A stretch of DNA of 44,998 nt. Source: UBA4416 sp040389965. Its GTDB lineage: Bacteria > Bacteroidota > Bacteroidia > B-17B0 > Aurantibacillaceae. Below the pieces are notes generated by a model. That model ran no database searches, was not told the origin of the DNA, and worked only from the letters and a program-made list of their open reading frames with translations. Below are positions 17,301 through 24,628 of the stretch, one piece after another. Position 1 is the stretch's first letter. Every line of letters starts with the position of its first letter. Location of the stretch: the NCBI GenBank assembly GCA_040389965.1, contig JAZJZF010000087.1, positions 1-44,998 on the forward strand. Reading direction: 5' to 3'. Position numbers and translations under genes: made by a program.

Positions 17301-19714
17301 GAGATCAGCTCTTTACACAGGACTCGTGGGAATCTATTACAGCTGCCTACATGCTATATGTATATGCTTACGACCTATTAGGACCTAAACCCGAAGAAGT
17401 TGGAGAAGCTCCAGGAAGTAATATTAGCCTGAACTTTAACGAGATCAAGGCAAAATATCCTGATGGCATTCCTCAGTTTCTGATCGACCTCGAACACTTT
17501 ATACCCGGAGGTACAGGACCAGATACACCTATGCTGGGCCATGCCTTTAATGACCTGTACGTTTATTTCTGTGTACCTGAAAACAGTAACCTCATGGCTC
17601 GTTGGGATACGGTACAGGACCGCATGTATAAGATAAACAACTCGCTCAACATCAACGGTGTGTTCAGGCAATTGGCATTATTCCAACCCCCTATTAACCC
17701 ACTTGATCTTGTGAAAGCCGCTGCGGCAGGCAATAACATACAGGCAATGGCATCGTCCACCTCTCTGCTCTCACCTTACCGTTATTCGTCTGCTATAAAT
17801 GCAGCCAATGGATTATGCGGCATCCTGATTGAGCTCGGTAATTCGCTTTTATCAGTCATTGAAAAAAATGATGCTGAAAAATTAAGTGTCTTACGTAATA
17901 CACAGGAAGGCCAGATCCTCAACCTGATCACGCAAACCAAAACAGACCGCATCAGCGAGCTGCAGGCAACAATTGCATCGCTTAATGCCAATATTGAAAG
18001 CGCCAATAACCGCTTGAATTTTTACACAACCGCTATTACTAACGACCTGAGCGATTATGAAAAAACAAGCCTCGCAGCTATGGAAGCGGCATTAGCCTTC
18101 AACATACTTGGAAGCATTAGTAAAACAGCGGCTACCATAGGTTATGCTGTGCCACAAATGGGTTCTCCGTTTGCAATGACTTACGGGGGAGTACAAATAG
18201 GAAATGCCCTTAATGCAGCATCCGGTGTATTTGAGATAGGTTCCGAGATCAGCACTTACATTTCGCAAAGAGCTTCCACTATGGGCGGCTACGAGCGCAG
18301 AAGCGACGATTGGGGATTACAAAAACAAATAGCACAGGGCGATGTAAATAGCATCACTCAACAGATTGCTGCTGCAAATTACCAGCTACAATCTGCCCAG
18401 CAGGATCTGGTAGTTCAGAAAAAAAGCATCAGTCAGAATGTAGCTATTGAAAACTACCTGGAACAAAAATTCAGTAATCAGGATCTTTACCAATGGATGC
18501 TGGGAAGAATAAGCGCGGTTTATTTTCAAACCTACTCGCTGGCCTTACAAGTAGCAAGGCAGGCCGAAGCAGCGTTTCAATTTGAAACAGATTCGTCTCA
18601 AACATTTTTATCGTTCGATTATTGGGATAATTTACACAAAGGCCTTACAGCCGGTGAAGGCCTGAGACTGGCATTGAACCGAATGGATGTATCTTACCGC
18701 ACACAGGATACACGACGCCTGGAAATTGAAAAGAATATATCGCTTGCCATGCTGGCACCCGACCAATTGCTGGCACTTAAAACAACCGGCTTATGTTCTT
18801 TCTCCCTCACCGAAAGCCTGTTCGATTATGATTACCCCGGCCAATACGCCCGGAAAATTAAAACCGTTTCAGTTTCAATTCCGGTAGTAGTAGGTCCTTA
18901 TCAAAACCTGAAAGCTGTACTCACTCAAACCAAGAATAGCGTGGTAACACAGCCCGATATTAAAGTGGTGAACTATTTACTTGGTACTACACAAACCAAG
19001 CCTGCATCGGGCTTAAGAGAGGATTGGGCAAAAAATCAAAGCATTGCTATTTCCAAAGGCACCGATGATTCGGGTATGTTTGTGCTCGACTTTCAGGATC
19101 AACGCTACCTGCCATTTGAAAATACAGGAGCCGTTTCGAACTGGACATTAAGCATGCCAATAGAGACTAACCGCATCGATTTCAGTCAGTTATCCGACGT
19201 TATCATCACTGTTCGTTATACTGCTCTTTTTGATGGAACACTTCAGACAAATGTAAAACAGTCATTAGCCCAGGCTCCAACCAATGGTGGCGTGTATGTA
19301 GATAGTGCTATGCAAAGCAATGCCTGGCAATCTTTCCTGATAGATCATAGTAATAGCTCTAACCAAACTCTGGAGCTTACCATTGACCCTGCGCAGATCG
19401 GTTTCTTTAAAAGCCTTACCTACAGCACAATAATTCTGCAGCTCAATCCGGCCAGTGGTATTAGTATTACTGACGGTTCCACCTTTGTGTCCCTGCAGGC
19501 AGGCATTCAACCACCGCCAACACTAACATTTAACAGTGGGCAAGCAACAGCGCAAAGCCTTACCTGGAATGGAAAAACAATGCCTACTACCTGGAAATTT
19601 GTGTTCGATCTTACAAATGCCAATATCGCTCCGCTACTTACCAATGGCTTTATTGACGCTAATAAGCTCTTGGATATGCAGGTGGTAGTATTATATCAGG
19701 CCAAAGTTTTTTAA
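14384..19714 (+). CDS. TcA toxin subunit, C-terminal part (neuraminidase-like, pore and TcB-binding regions)
   Basis: This is the continuation of the preceding TcA frame, 1776 residues after the gap; an ATG at 14294 upstream of the Ns is spurious. In order it shows the TcA block 'LEPGVED...WWEWMMNYRIWEANREIFVYPENYL', the neuraminidase-like region ('YYCEQPESMPWTPWTKIDL'), a repeat-bearing insertion (15620-16450), and 'FDGLYGQYFWEIFYHIPMLV'. The long helical channel follows (from about 17940 to 18600), with a hydrophobic tip and 'MGGYERRSDDWGLQKQIAQG'. The C-terminal TcB-binding domain comes last ('SLFDYDYPGQYARKIKTVSV', 'GLREDWAKNQSIAISKG'). With the N-terminal part the protein exceeds 2760 residues, longer than the roughly 2300-2500 usual for TcA. 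The insertion accounts for some of this. Confidence 0.92.
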   Translation, partial: LRLEPGVEDMSQIQEVWWEWMMNYRIWEANREIFVYPENYLIPTLRKNTTPEFANLSQMLQQSDITKAYVGSAFTNYINGFAEVAELKPVDAYRTQIDDTDTLFLLSRSKTGPYTFYYCEQPESMPWTPWTKIDLTINSAHCSLIYAFNRPFLFWNEIKKNNTSAVSGSGGNVATNNSVTYTTSVMYSFLNQEGKWVQPQTLVDQDVVLFKSDPDDAKQIVLINNALFTGIFDMDAPYWNKVFAFNVTADNYVDTPPFKAGAERLLVMYGPNISNTGTTQDPGTSAPDSNPNSTAFWKNLHDRTEDHNRMVLGQLSGNLSLRPVSILNFSLEEDVLIHREEFLLVDPYQAQSPLSLIKAEMQSSGDVMQISHSGQPITDNRNAMGAVSLNSGSMATPIVGDSFISVGISSTQSTAVYSALKTAAIIDANGNVLPAAMATLDLYKVLAGMTVINSFGPIQFSAVLQVLFTHMGATELFSNVAGNQVKVIPVSTQPGWFVFFAGDEIFLLSPKTIVEGKPLFSTFTKGLTVGDPLLSPDFAIMQYQGATPGAITAAASAQILTALTSFGLIANGRPTVNATLSNITMGLSNLVLQQVITQVQIQYIYNALVNSQIIFSNDFMGDNIDSGKSGQIYTALQGFSLIDPNGRINGDILTGVNVQAALSNLLLQGTITQSQIAGIYQTLAQAPKAIALTYVNQGVAQSITQTANFHFDVIRLSTGAINKISRALFVDGVDSLLDLRTQQIPVTPVLPFDRFGPSTQNLNWPSALDATQVDFDGLYGQYFWEIFYHIPMLVAYSLNTNQQFQDAQKWLQYVFDPTTPEVFVTANAIVMETGQAISSQQAMGIITQLGTNNIGTPPAPILTNGVVNPDFVATTDLSFLKTADPSLTAVKIMMVRNILLNYQLNASSSHFWNFRPFRNHNLQSLEEMLDDSNPAIKVYNDDPFDPFAIARLRIGAFEKSTLIQYIDNLIAWGDQLFTQDSWESITAAYMLYVYAYDLLGPKPEEVGEAPGSNISLNFNEIKAKYPDGIPQFLIDLEHFIPGGTGPDTPMLGHAFNDLYVYFCVPENSNLMARWDTVQDRMYKINNSLNINGVFRQLALFQPPINPLDLVKAAAAGNNIQAMASSTSLLSPYRYSSAINAANGLCGILIELGNSLLSVIEKNDAEKLSVLRNTQEGQILNLITQTKTDRISELQATIASLNANIESANNRLNFYTTAITNDLSDYEKTSLAAMEAALAFNILGSISKTAATIGYAVPQMGSPFAMTYGGVQIGNALNAASGVFEIGSEISTYISQRASTMGGYERRSDDWGLQKQIAQGDVNSITQQIAAANYQLQSAQQDLVVQKKSISQNVAIENYLEQKFSNQDLYQWMLGRISAVYFQTYSLALQVARQAEAAFQFETDSSQTFLSFDYWDNLHKGLTAGEGLRLALNRMDVSYRTQDTRRLEIEKNISLAMLAPDQLLALKTTGLCSFSLTESLFDYDYPGQYARKIKTVSVSIPVVVGPYQNLKAVLTQTKNSVVTQPDIKVVNYLLGTTQTKPASGLREDWAKNQSIAISKGTDDSGMFVLDFQDQRYLPFENTGAVSNWTLSMPIETNRIDFSQLSDVIITVRYTALFDGTLQTNVKQSLAQAPTNGGVYVDSAMQSNAWQSFLIDHSNSSNQTLELTIDPAQIGFFKSLTYSTIILQLNPASGISITDGSTFVSLQAGIQPPPTLTFNSGQATAQSLTWNGKTMPTTWKFVFDLTNANIAPLLTNGFIDANKLLDMQVVVLYQAKVF
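15620..16450 (+). repeat. Three degenerate protein repeats inserted in TcA
   Basis: The translation holds three related segments, starting at codons 15620, 16049 and 16268: 'STAVYSALKTAAIIDANG', 'SAQILTALTSFGLIANGR' and 'SGQIYTALQGFSLIDPNGR'. The second and third continue alike ('LSNLVLQQVITQVQIQYIYN' and 'LSNLLLQGTITQSQIAGIYQ') and lie 73 residues apart. The first is separated from them by 143 residues. They fall between the neuraminidase-like part and the conserved 'FDGLYGQYFWE' block, where receptor-binding domains of TcA proteins sit. I do not recognise the repeat. Confidence 0.6.
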
Positions 19715-19751
19715 GAAGAAACAGATTCTATAACATTTAATAAAATTAAAC

Positions 19752-20282
19752 ATGGAAAATACAACCAGCATAGAACAACAATGTCGCGAAATGGCTGCCA
19801 TATTGGGATTAAAAGAAGCGGTGAGCGAACATGTACTCCGGGCAGCAGTACTTGACCCTACTTATGCACATAATTTATTGGTATGTAAAGACGATCCCGG
19901 GTTCCTTTCGCATTTACTTGGCAACCCTCCAAAACCTGCTGTAACAGATAATACAGAGCCAATCAGCACAGGAGTACTTCTGAACCGCGCAGCCGATTCC
20001 CTCATGCGTTGGGTAAAAACAGGCTTTTCGAGAGTTTCGGAAGCAACGTACCAAAAAAGACTAAGTGCCTGCAGCACCTGCCCTCATTTAATTGAACCAC
20101 CCGAAAAACAACGCTCCCTCTATAAAGTAGCAGGGGCCGATGAAAATGAAAAATCGGTATGCGGTGTGTGCAGATGTGTTGTAAAAGTGAAAGCCTTCCG
20201 TACGAGCGATACATGCCCCGATGCCGATCCTTTAAATCCCGGATTTAACCGTTGGAACGAAGCCCTGCAACCTCAAAATTAA
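19752..20282 (+). CDS. Small Cys-rich (zinc-ribbon-like) protein of the Tc locus, copy 1
   Basis: The 176-residue soluble protein has a helical N-terminal half ('ILGLKEAVSEHVLRAAVLD', 'FLSHLLGNPPKP') and a C-terminal metal-site-like half: Cys107-x2-Cys110-x-His112, then Cys137-x2-Cys140-x-Cys142, then 'TCPDADPLNPGFNRWNE' with Cys155. This fits a zinc or iron-sulfur site, but the metal is inferred. A clear paralogue of the same length lies at 23406-23936, and the cysteine spacing is conserved between them. The gene starts 37 bases after the TcA stop, so it is probably in the same transcript. No function is known to me. A chaperone, adaptor or maturation role for the toxin is inference from position. 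Confidence 0.75.
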   Translation: MENTTSIEQQCREMAAILGLKEAVSEHVLRAAVLDPTYAHNLLVCKDDPGFLSHLLGNPPKPAVTDNTEPISTGVLLNRAADSLMRWVKTGFSRVSEATYQKRLSACSTCPHLIEPPEKQRSLYKVAGADENEKSVCGVCRCVVKVKAFRTSDTCPDADPLNPGFNRWNEALQPQN

Positions 20283-20329
20283 TGACCATGACAGGGTTAA
20301 CTCAATATAATCACCTATAAACAAGGAAA

Positions 20330-20355
20330 GGAGGAAACACCATATGCAGATATAA
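20330..20355 (+). other. Strong Shine-Dalgarno followed by a three-codon mini-ORF
   Basis: GGAGG at 20330-20334 stands nine bases before an ATG at 20344 that is followed by CAG ATA TAA. It lies in the 154-base leader of the first Hint gene. Genes around it have no such ribosome site. It may be a short leader ORF or a chance purine run. Confidence 0.3.
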
Positions 20356-20436
20356 CGAACCAGAAAAAAACAGGGTGAACCACAGAAAAAAAACGATAAC
20401 AAAACTAAAATTAATAACCATTAAAATTATAACAAC

Positions 20437-22311
20437 ATGGGATACGATCCACAACAATGCCTGGCAAACCTTAATAGCAAAGGGCTGGGGCCCGCCTGCC
20501 AAAGTCTGATAACTCCTTTTCACTGCGACGATGTTACAGGATTAGATCCTGGATACCACAACACATGCGCCACAGCAGGGATATACTATTTCCCTATCAT
20601 CTGCCTGGTATGCCACAATACAAACTCAGGTCAATACCAGTATTTTCCGTCGGCTACTTTTTTTACTGATTGTGGAAATCTTCACAACCAGGATCCTGCC
20701 TGGCAGGCTGGCCAATGCTATTGCTGCTGCAGCTGCCTGGCTAATGATACACTGATTGCAATACCTAATGGCGTAAAACCTATTTACACCATTTCGAAAG
20801 GAGACGATGTACTGGCAGCGAGTGCCGCATCAAATAAAGGTGGCATGAACATGCAATGGTCAACCGCAAAAGTAAACTTTAGTTCAGGTACAAGTTCTGA
20901 AGGGATACAACCTGCCATGGTTTACCTTACTCTTGAAGGAGAACAAACCAGTGACCTGATTTGCAGTATGGATCAGCCATTTTTACTTGCTGACGGTAAA
21001 TTTACCACAGCCGGCAGACTTGTTCCCGGAATGCAACTGGTAGACAAAGACGGAAATCCTGTAAATATAGCATTGGTAAGTATTGGTGCTTACCACGGAG
21101 GCGTGCATCATATTTCAACAGACGCGCCTTGGCTTAAAAGCGCGGATGGACATTTATTACTGGCCGGTGGCGTAGTATTGGGTGACTTTACATTACAAAT
21201 GTATTTCAATCAGTTACCTGATGATATGAAAGAGCCTAATCATAACGACTTACCACTCATAGGTACAGCTGAATATGACGATGCACACTCATCCAAATTA
21301 AAACGTTCGGATGTTATGTTTGAATTTGCTGCAAAAAAGGTTCCACTTACAGAGATCGGTCATAAAGTATTGCCAAATGGGATTTTTAAAACCTACAGCC
21401 CAAGTAAAAGTATTCCTTACGGAGCTTCAGCGCTCTTTACCGATGCTCAGGCCACAGATATTATGCAATATGGTTCACAGGCCCCTATCTCCAATCCAAT
21501 ACCATTAACCCTGTTCAATACCATCAAATCACAATTGACCGGTTTCTACCCGGATATTACATTCTATTACGATACCATGGATGTAACACCTAATGTGTAC
21601 GCGTTTGAAGCTTATGGACAAAAAATAGTACAAGTAAGCGGAGGTTTGGCCCGTATGAAAGACTTCAATTATGAAGGCATGTTTATGGCTATGGCACATG
21701 GCGTATCTTGTTTTTATGGCGGTGAGCCAAAAACAATTATGAACCATTCCGCAGTTGGCCAGGCAGACTGGTTTGCGTTTGGAGTAATATCACGCCTATG
21801 CTGGATCGGCACTTCTTACTTGCCTTATATCATGACTGCCATGGATCAGTGGAATGCTCTTTTTGCCCTGGTAACTCCGGAAAATGCAAAAGGCAATCCT
21901 TTAGATCCATTAAACGATCCAGCTTTATCATGCCGTACGCAAACCATACAGGCCGCTGCTGCCGGTGGCGCACTTCCTGAATGTGCCGGAGGTAAACCAT
22001 TAGCAAAAATAAGCCTGGAAAAAGCACAGTCGAATGCAAACGCTGAAATTGTTGTAAACTTTAGCCTTGCAGTAAACAGTGCAACAGGAAGTAATGTGGC
22101 AAATTATACATTAAAACCTGCAGCAGAAATAACAGGTGCTGTTTTAGATACTAGTACAGGCTTTATTGTACACTTAACCGCAGCTCTGCAACCTGACACG
22201 CAGTATACACTTTCGGTTAAAAATTTAGTTTCCATATTGGGTACAGGACTCGACCCTGCACACACTAGCATCGTGTTTACTTCTAATCCGGCTACAACTA
22301 AGGCCAAGTAA
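20437..22311 (+). CDS. Hint-domain protein with degenerate protease-like and Ig-like regions
   Basis: The protein has 624 residues. A Cys-rich N-terminal part (1-100, beginning MGYDPQQC) ends in the motif CYCCCSC (Cys94-Cys100). A Hint (hedgehog/intein) fold starts at Cys100: 'CLANDTLIAIPNGVKPIYTI', 'KGDDVLAAS', 'SMDQPFLLADG', 'RLVPGMQLVDKDG', 'GGVHHIS' and 'GHLLLAGGVVLGDF' (to about residue 252). The usual DH of Hint block B is DQ here, and the terminal HN of inteins is absent, so full splicing is unlikely. Cleavage after residue 99 is conceivable. The region around residues 380-470 weakly resembles an M48-type metalloprotease with a broken active-site motif ('MAMAHGVSCFYGG'). The last 95 residues resemble an SbsA-like Ig domain ('NFSLAVNSATGSNVANYTL', 'LQPDTQYTLSVKNL'). 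There is no signal peptide. Confidence 0.75.
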   Translation: MGYDPQQCLANLNSKGLGPACQSLITPFHCDDVTGLDPGYHNTCATAGIYYFPIICLVCHNTNSGQYQYFPSATFFTDCGNLHNQDPAWQAGQCYCCCSCLANDTLIAIPNGVKPIYTISKGDDVLAASAASNKGGMNMQWSTAKVNFSSGTSSEGIQPAMVYLTLEGEQTSDLICSMDQPFLLADGKFTTAGRLVPGMQLVDKDGNPVNIALVSIGAYHGGVHHISTDAPWLKSADGHLLLAGGVVLGDFTLQMYFNQLPDDMKEPNHNDLPLIGTAEYDDAHSSKLKRSDVMFEFAAKKVPLTEIGHKVLPNGIFKTYSPSKSIPYGASALFTDAQATDIMQYGSQAPISNPIPLTLFNTIKSQLTGFYPDITFYYDTMDVTPNVYAFEAYGQKIVQVSGGLARMKDFNYEGMFMAMAHGVSCFYGGEPKTIMNHSAVGQADWFAFGVISRLCWIGTSYLPYIMTAMDQWNALFALVTPENAKGNPLDPLNDPALSCRTQTIQAAAAGGALPECAGGKPLAKISLEKAQSNANAEIVVNFSLAVNSATGSNVANYTLKPAAEITGAVLDTSTGFIVHLTAALQPDTQYTLSVKNLVSILGTGLDPAHTSIVFTSNPATTKAK

Positions 22312-22332
22312 GAGAAGCATGATCCTTAAATT

Positions 22333-22364
22333 AAACCGGGTGCATATTTTAATGCATCCGGTTT
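22333..22364 (+). terminator. Hairpin between the two Hint genes
   Basis: The arms at 22333-22345 and 22352-22364 form a 13-base stem with one G-T wobble around a short A/T loop. It is followed by an imperfect T-rich stretch. It may end or attenuate the transcript between the two Hint genes. Confidence 0.5.
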
Positions 22365-22424
22365 ATATTCCTTTTGCATTTTTAATAATACATTCATTTT
22401 TAATCACATTTAAAAAATACTACT

Positions 22425-23330
22425 ATGCCAGGATATGACCCAGCCACATGCTACAACGTGTTAAAAGAAAGAAATTTCCCACCTTGTCCTAATACCTCCG
22501 GAGATCCCACATACGGGGGATGTTGCCCTGGAGAGTATAACCCTTCTTACCATCAATTTTGCTTTAGTAGCGGAAATCTCTATACTCCTTACCTATTTAT
22601 AGAAGCATATAACGCTACAAAATGTTCTCCCGACGAATATGATGCAACTAAATGTGACGAACGCGTTTTTGCAACAATAGATGATCTGATGAAATTCCTG
22701 AACGCCAATCCGGATTATAAACCCCGCAACTGCTATTGCTGCTGTTCTTGTGTAGTTTACTCTACGCCAATGGCTACTCCAACCGGTATGGATGCCTCGT
22801 CGAAACTAATGGTGGGAAATTCCATACTGAAAGGCAACCTGGTATCAGGTAAAGGGCTGTCATGGACTCCTGCAAAAGTTACGTTTAGCCAGGGAATTCA
22901 AGCTTCTGACCCTGAAACAGAAGAAGCTTCAACCATGATCTTTATTTACTGCGGCGAAAACGTAAGCCTTGTTCTTACGGAAGACCAGCTGACTATGATG
23001 GCCTCTGGAAAACTGAAACAAGCCTCAACCCTTGTACCCGGCGATTTGTTGATGACAGCTGATGGCAGCACCGCTAAAATCACCAAGATTAAGTCTGCAC
23101 AATGGTTCGGTGGTATCCATCATATTTCGATCAATCCGTCTTATGAAGGAAACATCAATGATCATCTCCTAAATGCAAACGGCTTTGTGATCGGTGATTT
23201 TTCAATCCAGATGAGCAAGGACCTCCTCTTAGGAACTGATTTCGAAAAAGCGCCTCAAATAAGCAGTGCCGAGTACAAGGCTAAAAACAAAGCAATGAAT
23301 ATTGGTCCTGACGAATATGCTCTTTCTTAG
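22425..23330 (+). CDS. Second, shorter Hint-like protein with CYCCCSC motif
   Basis: The 301-residue protein is a diverged relative of the upstream Hint protein. Both start with GYDPxxC and have a Cys-rich N-terminal part that ends in CYCCCSC (here Cys103-Cys109). They then share a Hint-like domain with 'TPAKVTFSQGIQAS', 'STLVPGDLLMTADG', 'QWFGGIHHIS' and 'DHLLNANGFVIGDFSIQM'. The region after Cys109 reads 'VVYSTPMATPTG' where a typical Hint has xxxxT.I..P.G, and the block B His is replaced (TEDQ). This copy is therefore probably less active than the first, or inactive. It lacks the protease-like and Ig-like C-terminal regions and ends 33 residues after the Hint fold. No signal peptide is seen. 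Its role is unknown. Confidence 0.75.
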   Translation: MPGYDPATCYNVLKERNFPPCPNTSGDPTYGGCCPGEYNPSYHQFCFSSGNLYTPYLFIEAYNATKCSPDEYDATKCDERVFATIDDLMKFLNANPDYKPRNCYCCCSCVVYSTPMATPTGMDASSKLMVGNSILKGNLVSGKGLSWTPAKVTFSQGIQASDPETEEASTMIFIYCGENVSLVLTEDQLTMMASGKLKQASTLVPGDLLMTADGSTAKITKIKSAQWFGGIHHISINPSYEGNINDHLLNANGFVIGDFSIQMSKDLLLGTDFEKAPQISSAEYKAKNKAMNIGPDEYALS

Positions 23331-23405
23331 AAAAAGAATGATTACTTGTATATTCTAATTCGTTAACGATCATAACTAATAACACTCCTAAAAATAAAAC
23401 CAACA

Positions 23406-23936
23406 ATGGATAGTTCATTACAAGAACAATGCAAACAGTTTGGAGAAATACTTGGATTGAAGGAGCCTGTTTCTGAACATGTTTTGAAAGTGGCCCTGCA
23501 AAATGAGAGTTATTCGCGAAACCTATTGGTCAGTAGAGAATCGCCGGATATTCTGTCATTTCTTCTTCAAAACCCTCCAAAGACAGAGTCGAGTGAGACG
23601 AAGTATTCTAATTTGGAACTAGCAAGCAGGGCAACAAAAGCGCTTTTAAAATGGAGCAAAACAGGTTTCTCAACAGTTTCGCTTGAAGTGTTGGAGCGAA
23701 GGGAAAACGCCTGCCTGTCTTGCGAGCATATCACCAAGCCGGAAACAACACTTCAAAAGTTGGTGACCTCAAAAGCCAAAGAACAGATCGGAAAGCGGGT
23801 TGCCGACTGCGTTTGCAAATTATGCGGATGCAGCCTGAGCAAAAAAATCCGTTTACCTTCTGAAGCCTGCCCTGCCATGGACCCTCACAACAGCCAGTTG
23901 AATCGCTGGGGTGAATCTATTATGAAAGCAGGATAA
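23406..23936 (+). CDS. Small Cys-rich (zinc-ribbon-like) protein of the Tc locus, copy 2
   Basis: This 176-residue paralogue of the protein at 19752-20282 has the same length and the same core pattern: 'ILGLKEPVSEHVLKVALQN', 'FLLQNPPK', 'KTGFSTVS', Cys103-x2-Cys106-x-His108, Cys135-x-Cys137-x2-Cys140-x-Cys142, Cys155-Pro, and a final 'NRWGE'. It has one extra cysteine (Cys135), and its middle section is more basic. It is the last gene of the Tc locus, 75 bases behind the second Hint gene, and a strong terminator follows. Conservation of the metal-site spacing in both copies suggests that both are functional. The function is unknown. Confidence 0.75.
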   Translation: MDSSLQEQCKQFGEILGLKEPVSEHVLKVALQNESYSRNLLVSRESPDILSFLLQNPPKTESSETKYSNLELASRATKALLKWSKTGFSTVSLEVLERRENACLSCEHITKPETTLQKLVTSKAKEQIGKRVADCVCKLCGCSLSKKIRLPSEACPAMDPHNSQLNRWGESIMKAG

Positions 23937-23961
23937 ACGGTTTTGTTTTTATTCTTTTTTT

Positions 23962-24004
23962 AATCCGGTGCTACTGCTGCAAAGTATGTAGTGCCGGATT
24001 TTTT
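23962..24004 (+). terminator. Rho-independent terminator closing the Tc locus
   Basis: A 13-base stem pairs 23962-23974 with 23988-24000 (two G-T wobbles) around a 13-base loop and is followed by a T run. It lies 26 bases after the last accessory gene, so it marks the 3' end of the toxin locus. Confidence 0.8.
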
Positions 24005-24096
24005 GGCATGGCCGTACCCCGCTCTTTATGTATTATTGCCGACGTCATACTTACAAAAATTTCCTTCCTTTTCTTAAACAAAATAGGTAAATGATG

Positions 24097-24110
24097 GTTA
24101 CATTTGTAAC
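24097..24110 (+). promoter_or_regulatory. Palindrome overlapping the -7 box of the bacilliredoxin gene
   Basis: GTTACA-TT-TGTAAC is a perfect palindrome. It overlaps TACATTTG (24099-24106), which fits the Bacteroidota -7 consensus TAnnTTTG. The start codon lies 34 bases further on. A dimeric repressor bound here would cover the promoter. The -33 box is not clear. Confidence 0.5.
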
Positions 24111-24143
24111 GATTTTAAACATTAACCTAATAATTAAAAACAT

Positions 24144-24554
24144 ATGTATCCAGAAACATTAGTGAAACCAATGAAAGCTGAATTAACCGGTGTGGGTTTC
24201 GAAGATTTAACAACTCCTGAAAGCGTTGATAATGCACTTAAACAAGAAGGAACTATTTTAATGGTAGTAAATTCAGTATGTGGTTGTGCTGCAGGTGCTG
24301 CCCGTCCGGGTATTAAAATGAGCCTTGATAATGCTAAAAAACCGGCTCATTTAACTACTGTATTTGCAGGTTTCGATTCGGAAGCGGTGAACCAGGCTCG
24401 TAAACATTTTGCGCCTTATCCGCCGTCTTCACCTTGTATTGCTTTGTTTAAAAACGGTGAACTGGTTCATTTTATTGAACGCCATAACATAGAAGGCAGA
24501 AATGCTGCTATGATTTCTGAACACCTTAAAATGGTATACGACGAGTTTTGCTAA
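24144..24554 (+). CDS. brxB: Bacilliredoxin (BrxA/BrxB, YphP/YqiW family)
   Basis: The 136-residue protein has the family's CGC motif in 'NSVCGCAAGAARPG' (Cys46, Cys48), plus 'VFAGFDSEAV', 'YPPSSPCIALFKNGELVHFI' and a C-terminal Cys136. In Firmicutes the family removes bacillithiol from mixed disulfides on oxidised proteins. The matching role in Bacteroidota is inferred from the family. The thioredoxin-like fold covers the whole chain. It is a single-gene unit, with a palindrome over its promoter and a strong terminator 37 bases after the stop. The gene symbol could equally be brxA, because the paralogue cannot be told apart by eye. Confidence 0.9.
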   Translation: MYPETLVKPMKAELTGVGFEDLTTPESVDNALKQEGTILMVVNSVCGCAAGAARPGIKMSLDNAKKPAHLTTVFAGFDSEAVNQARKHFAPYPPSSPCIALFKNGELVHFIERHNIEGRNAAMISEHLKMVYDEFC

Positions 24555-24590
24555 TTGCAAACAGGCCGTATTTCAAAAGTCTTTAAAATA

Positions 24591-24617
24591 AAAAGCTCCT
24601 TATAAGGAGCTTTTTTT
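24591..24617 (+). terminator. Strong rho-independent terminator after the bacilliredoxin gene
   Basis: AAAAGCTCC and GGAGCTTTT form a perfect stem around TTATAA, followed by a run of seven Ts. The murB start codon lies only 12 bases behind it, so murB must have read-through transcription or a promoter inside the bacilliredoxin gene or its tail. Confidence 0.9.
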
Positions 24618-24628
24618 ATTTTTAACTC

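Noticed and set aside
20734..21192. A functional intein in the larger Hint protein
   Set aside because: There is no host protein interrupted around it, the block B His and the terminal HN are absent, and the domain is followed by unrelated regions.
23360..23369. TCGTTAACGA palindrome before the second zinc-ribbon gene
   Set aside because: Ten bases only, with no promoter element next to it. It is likely chance.
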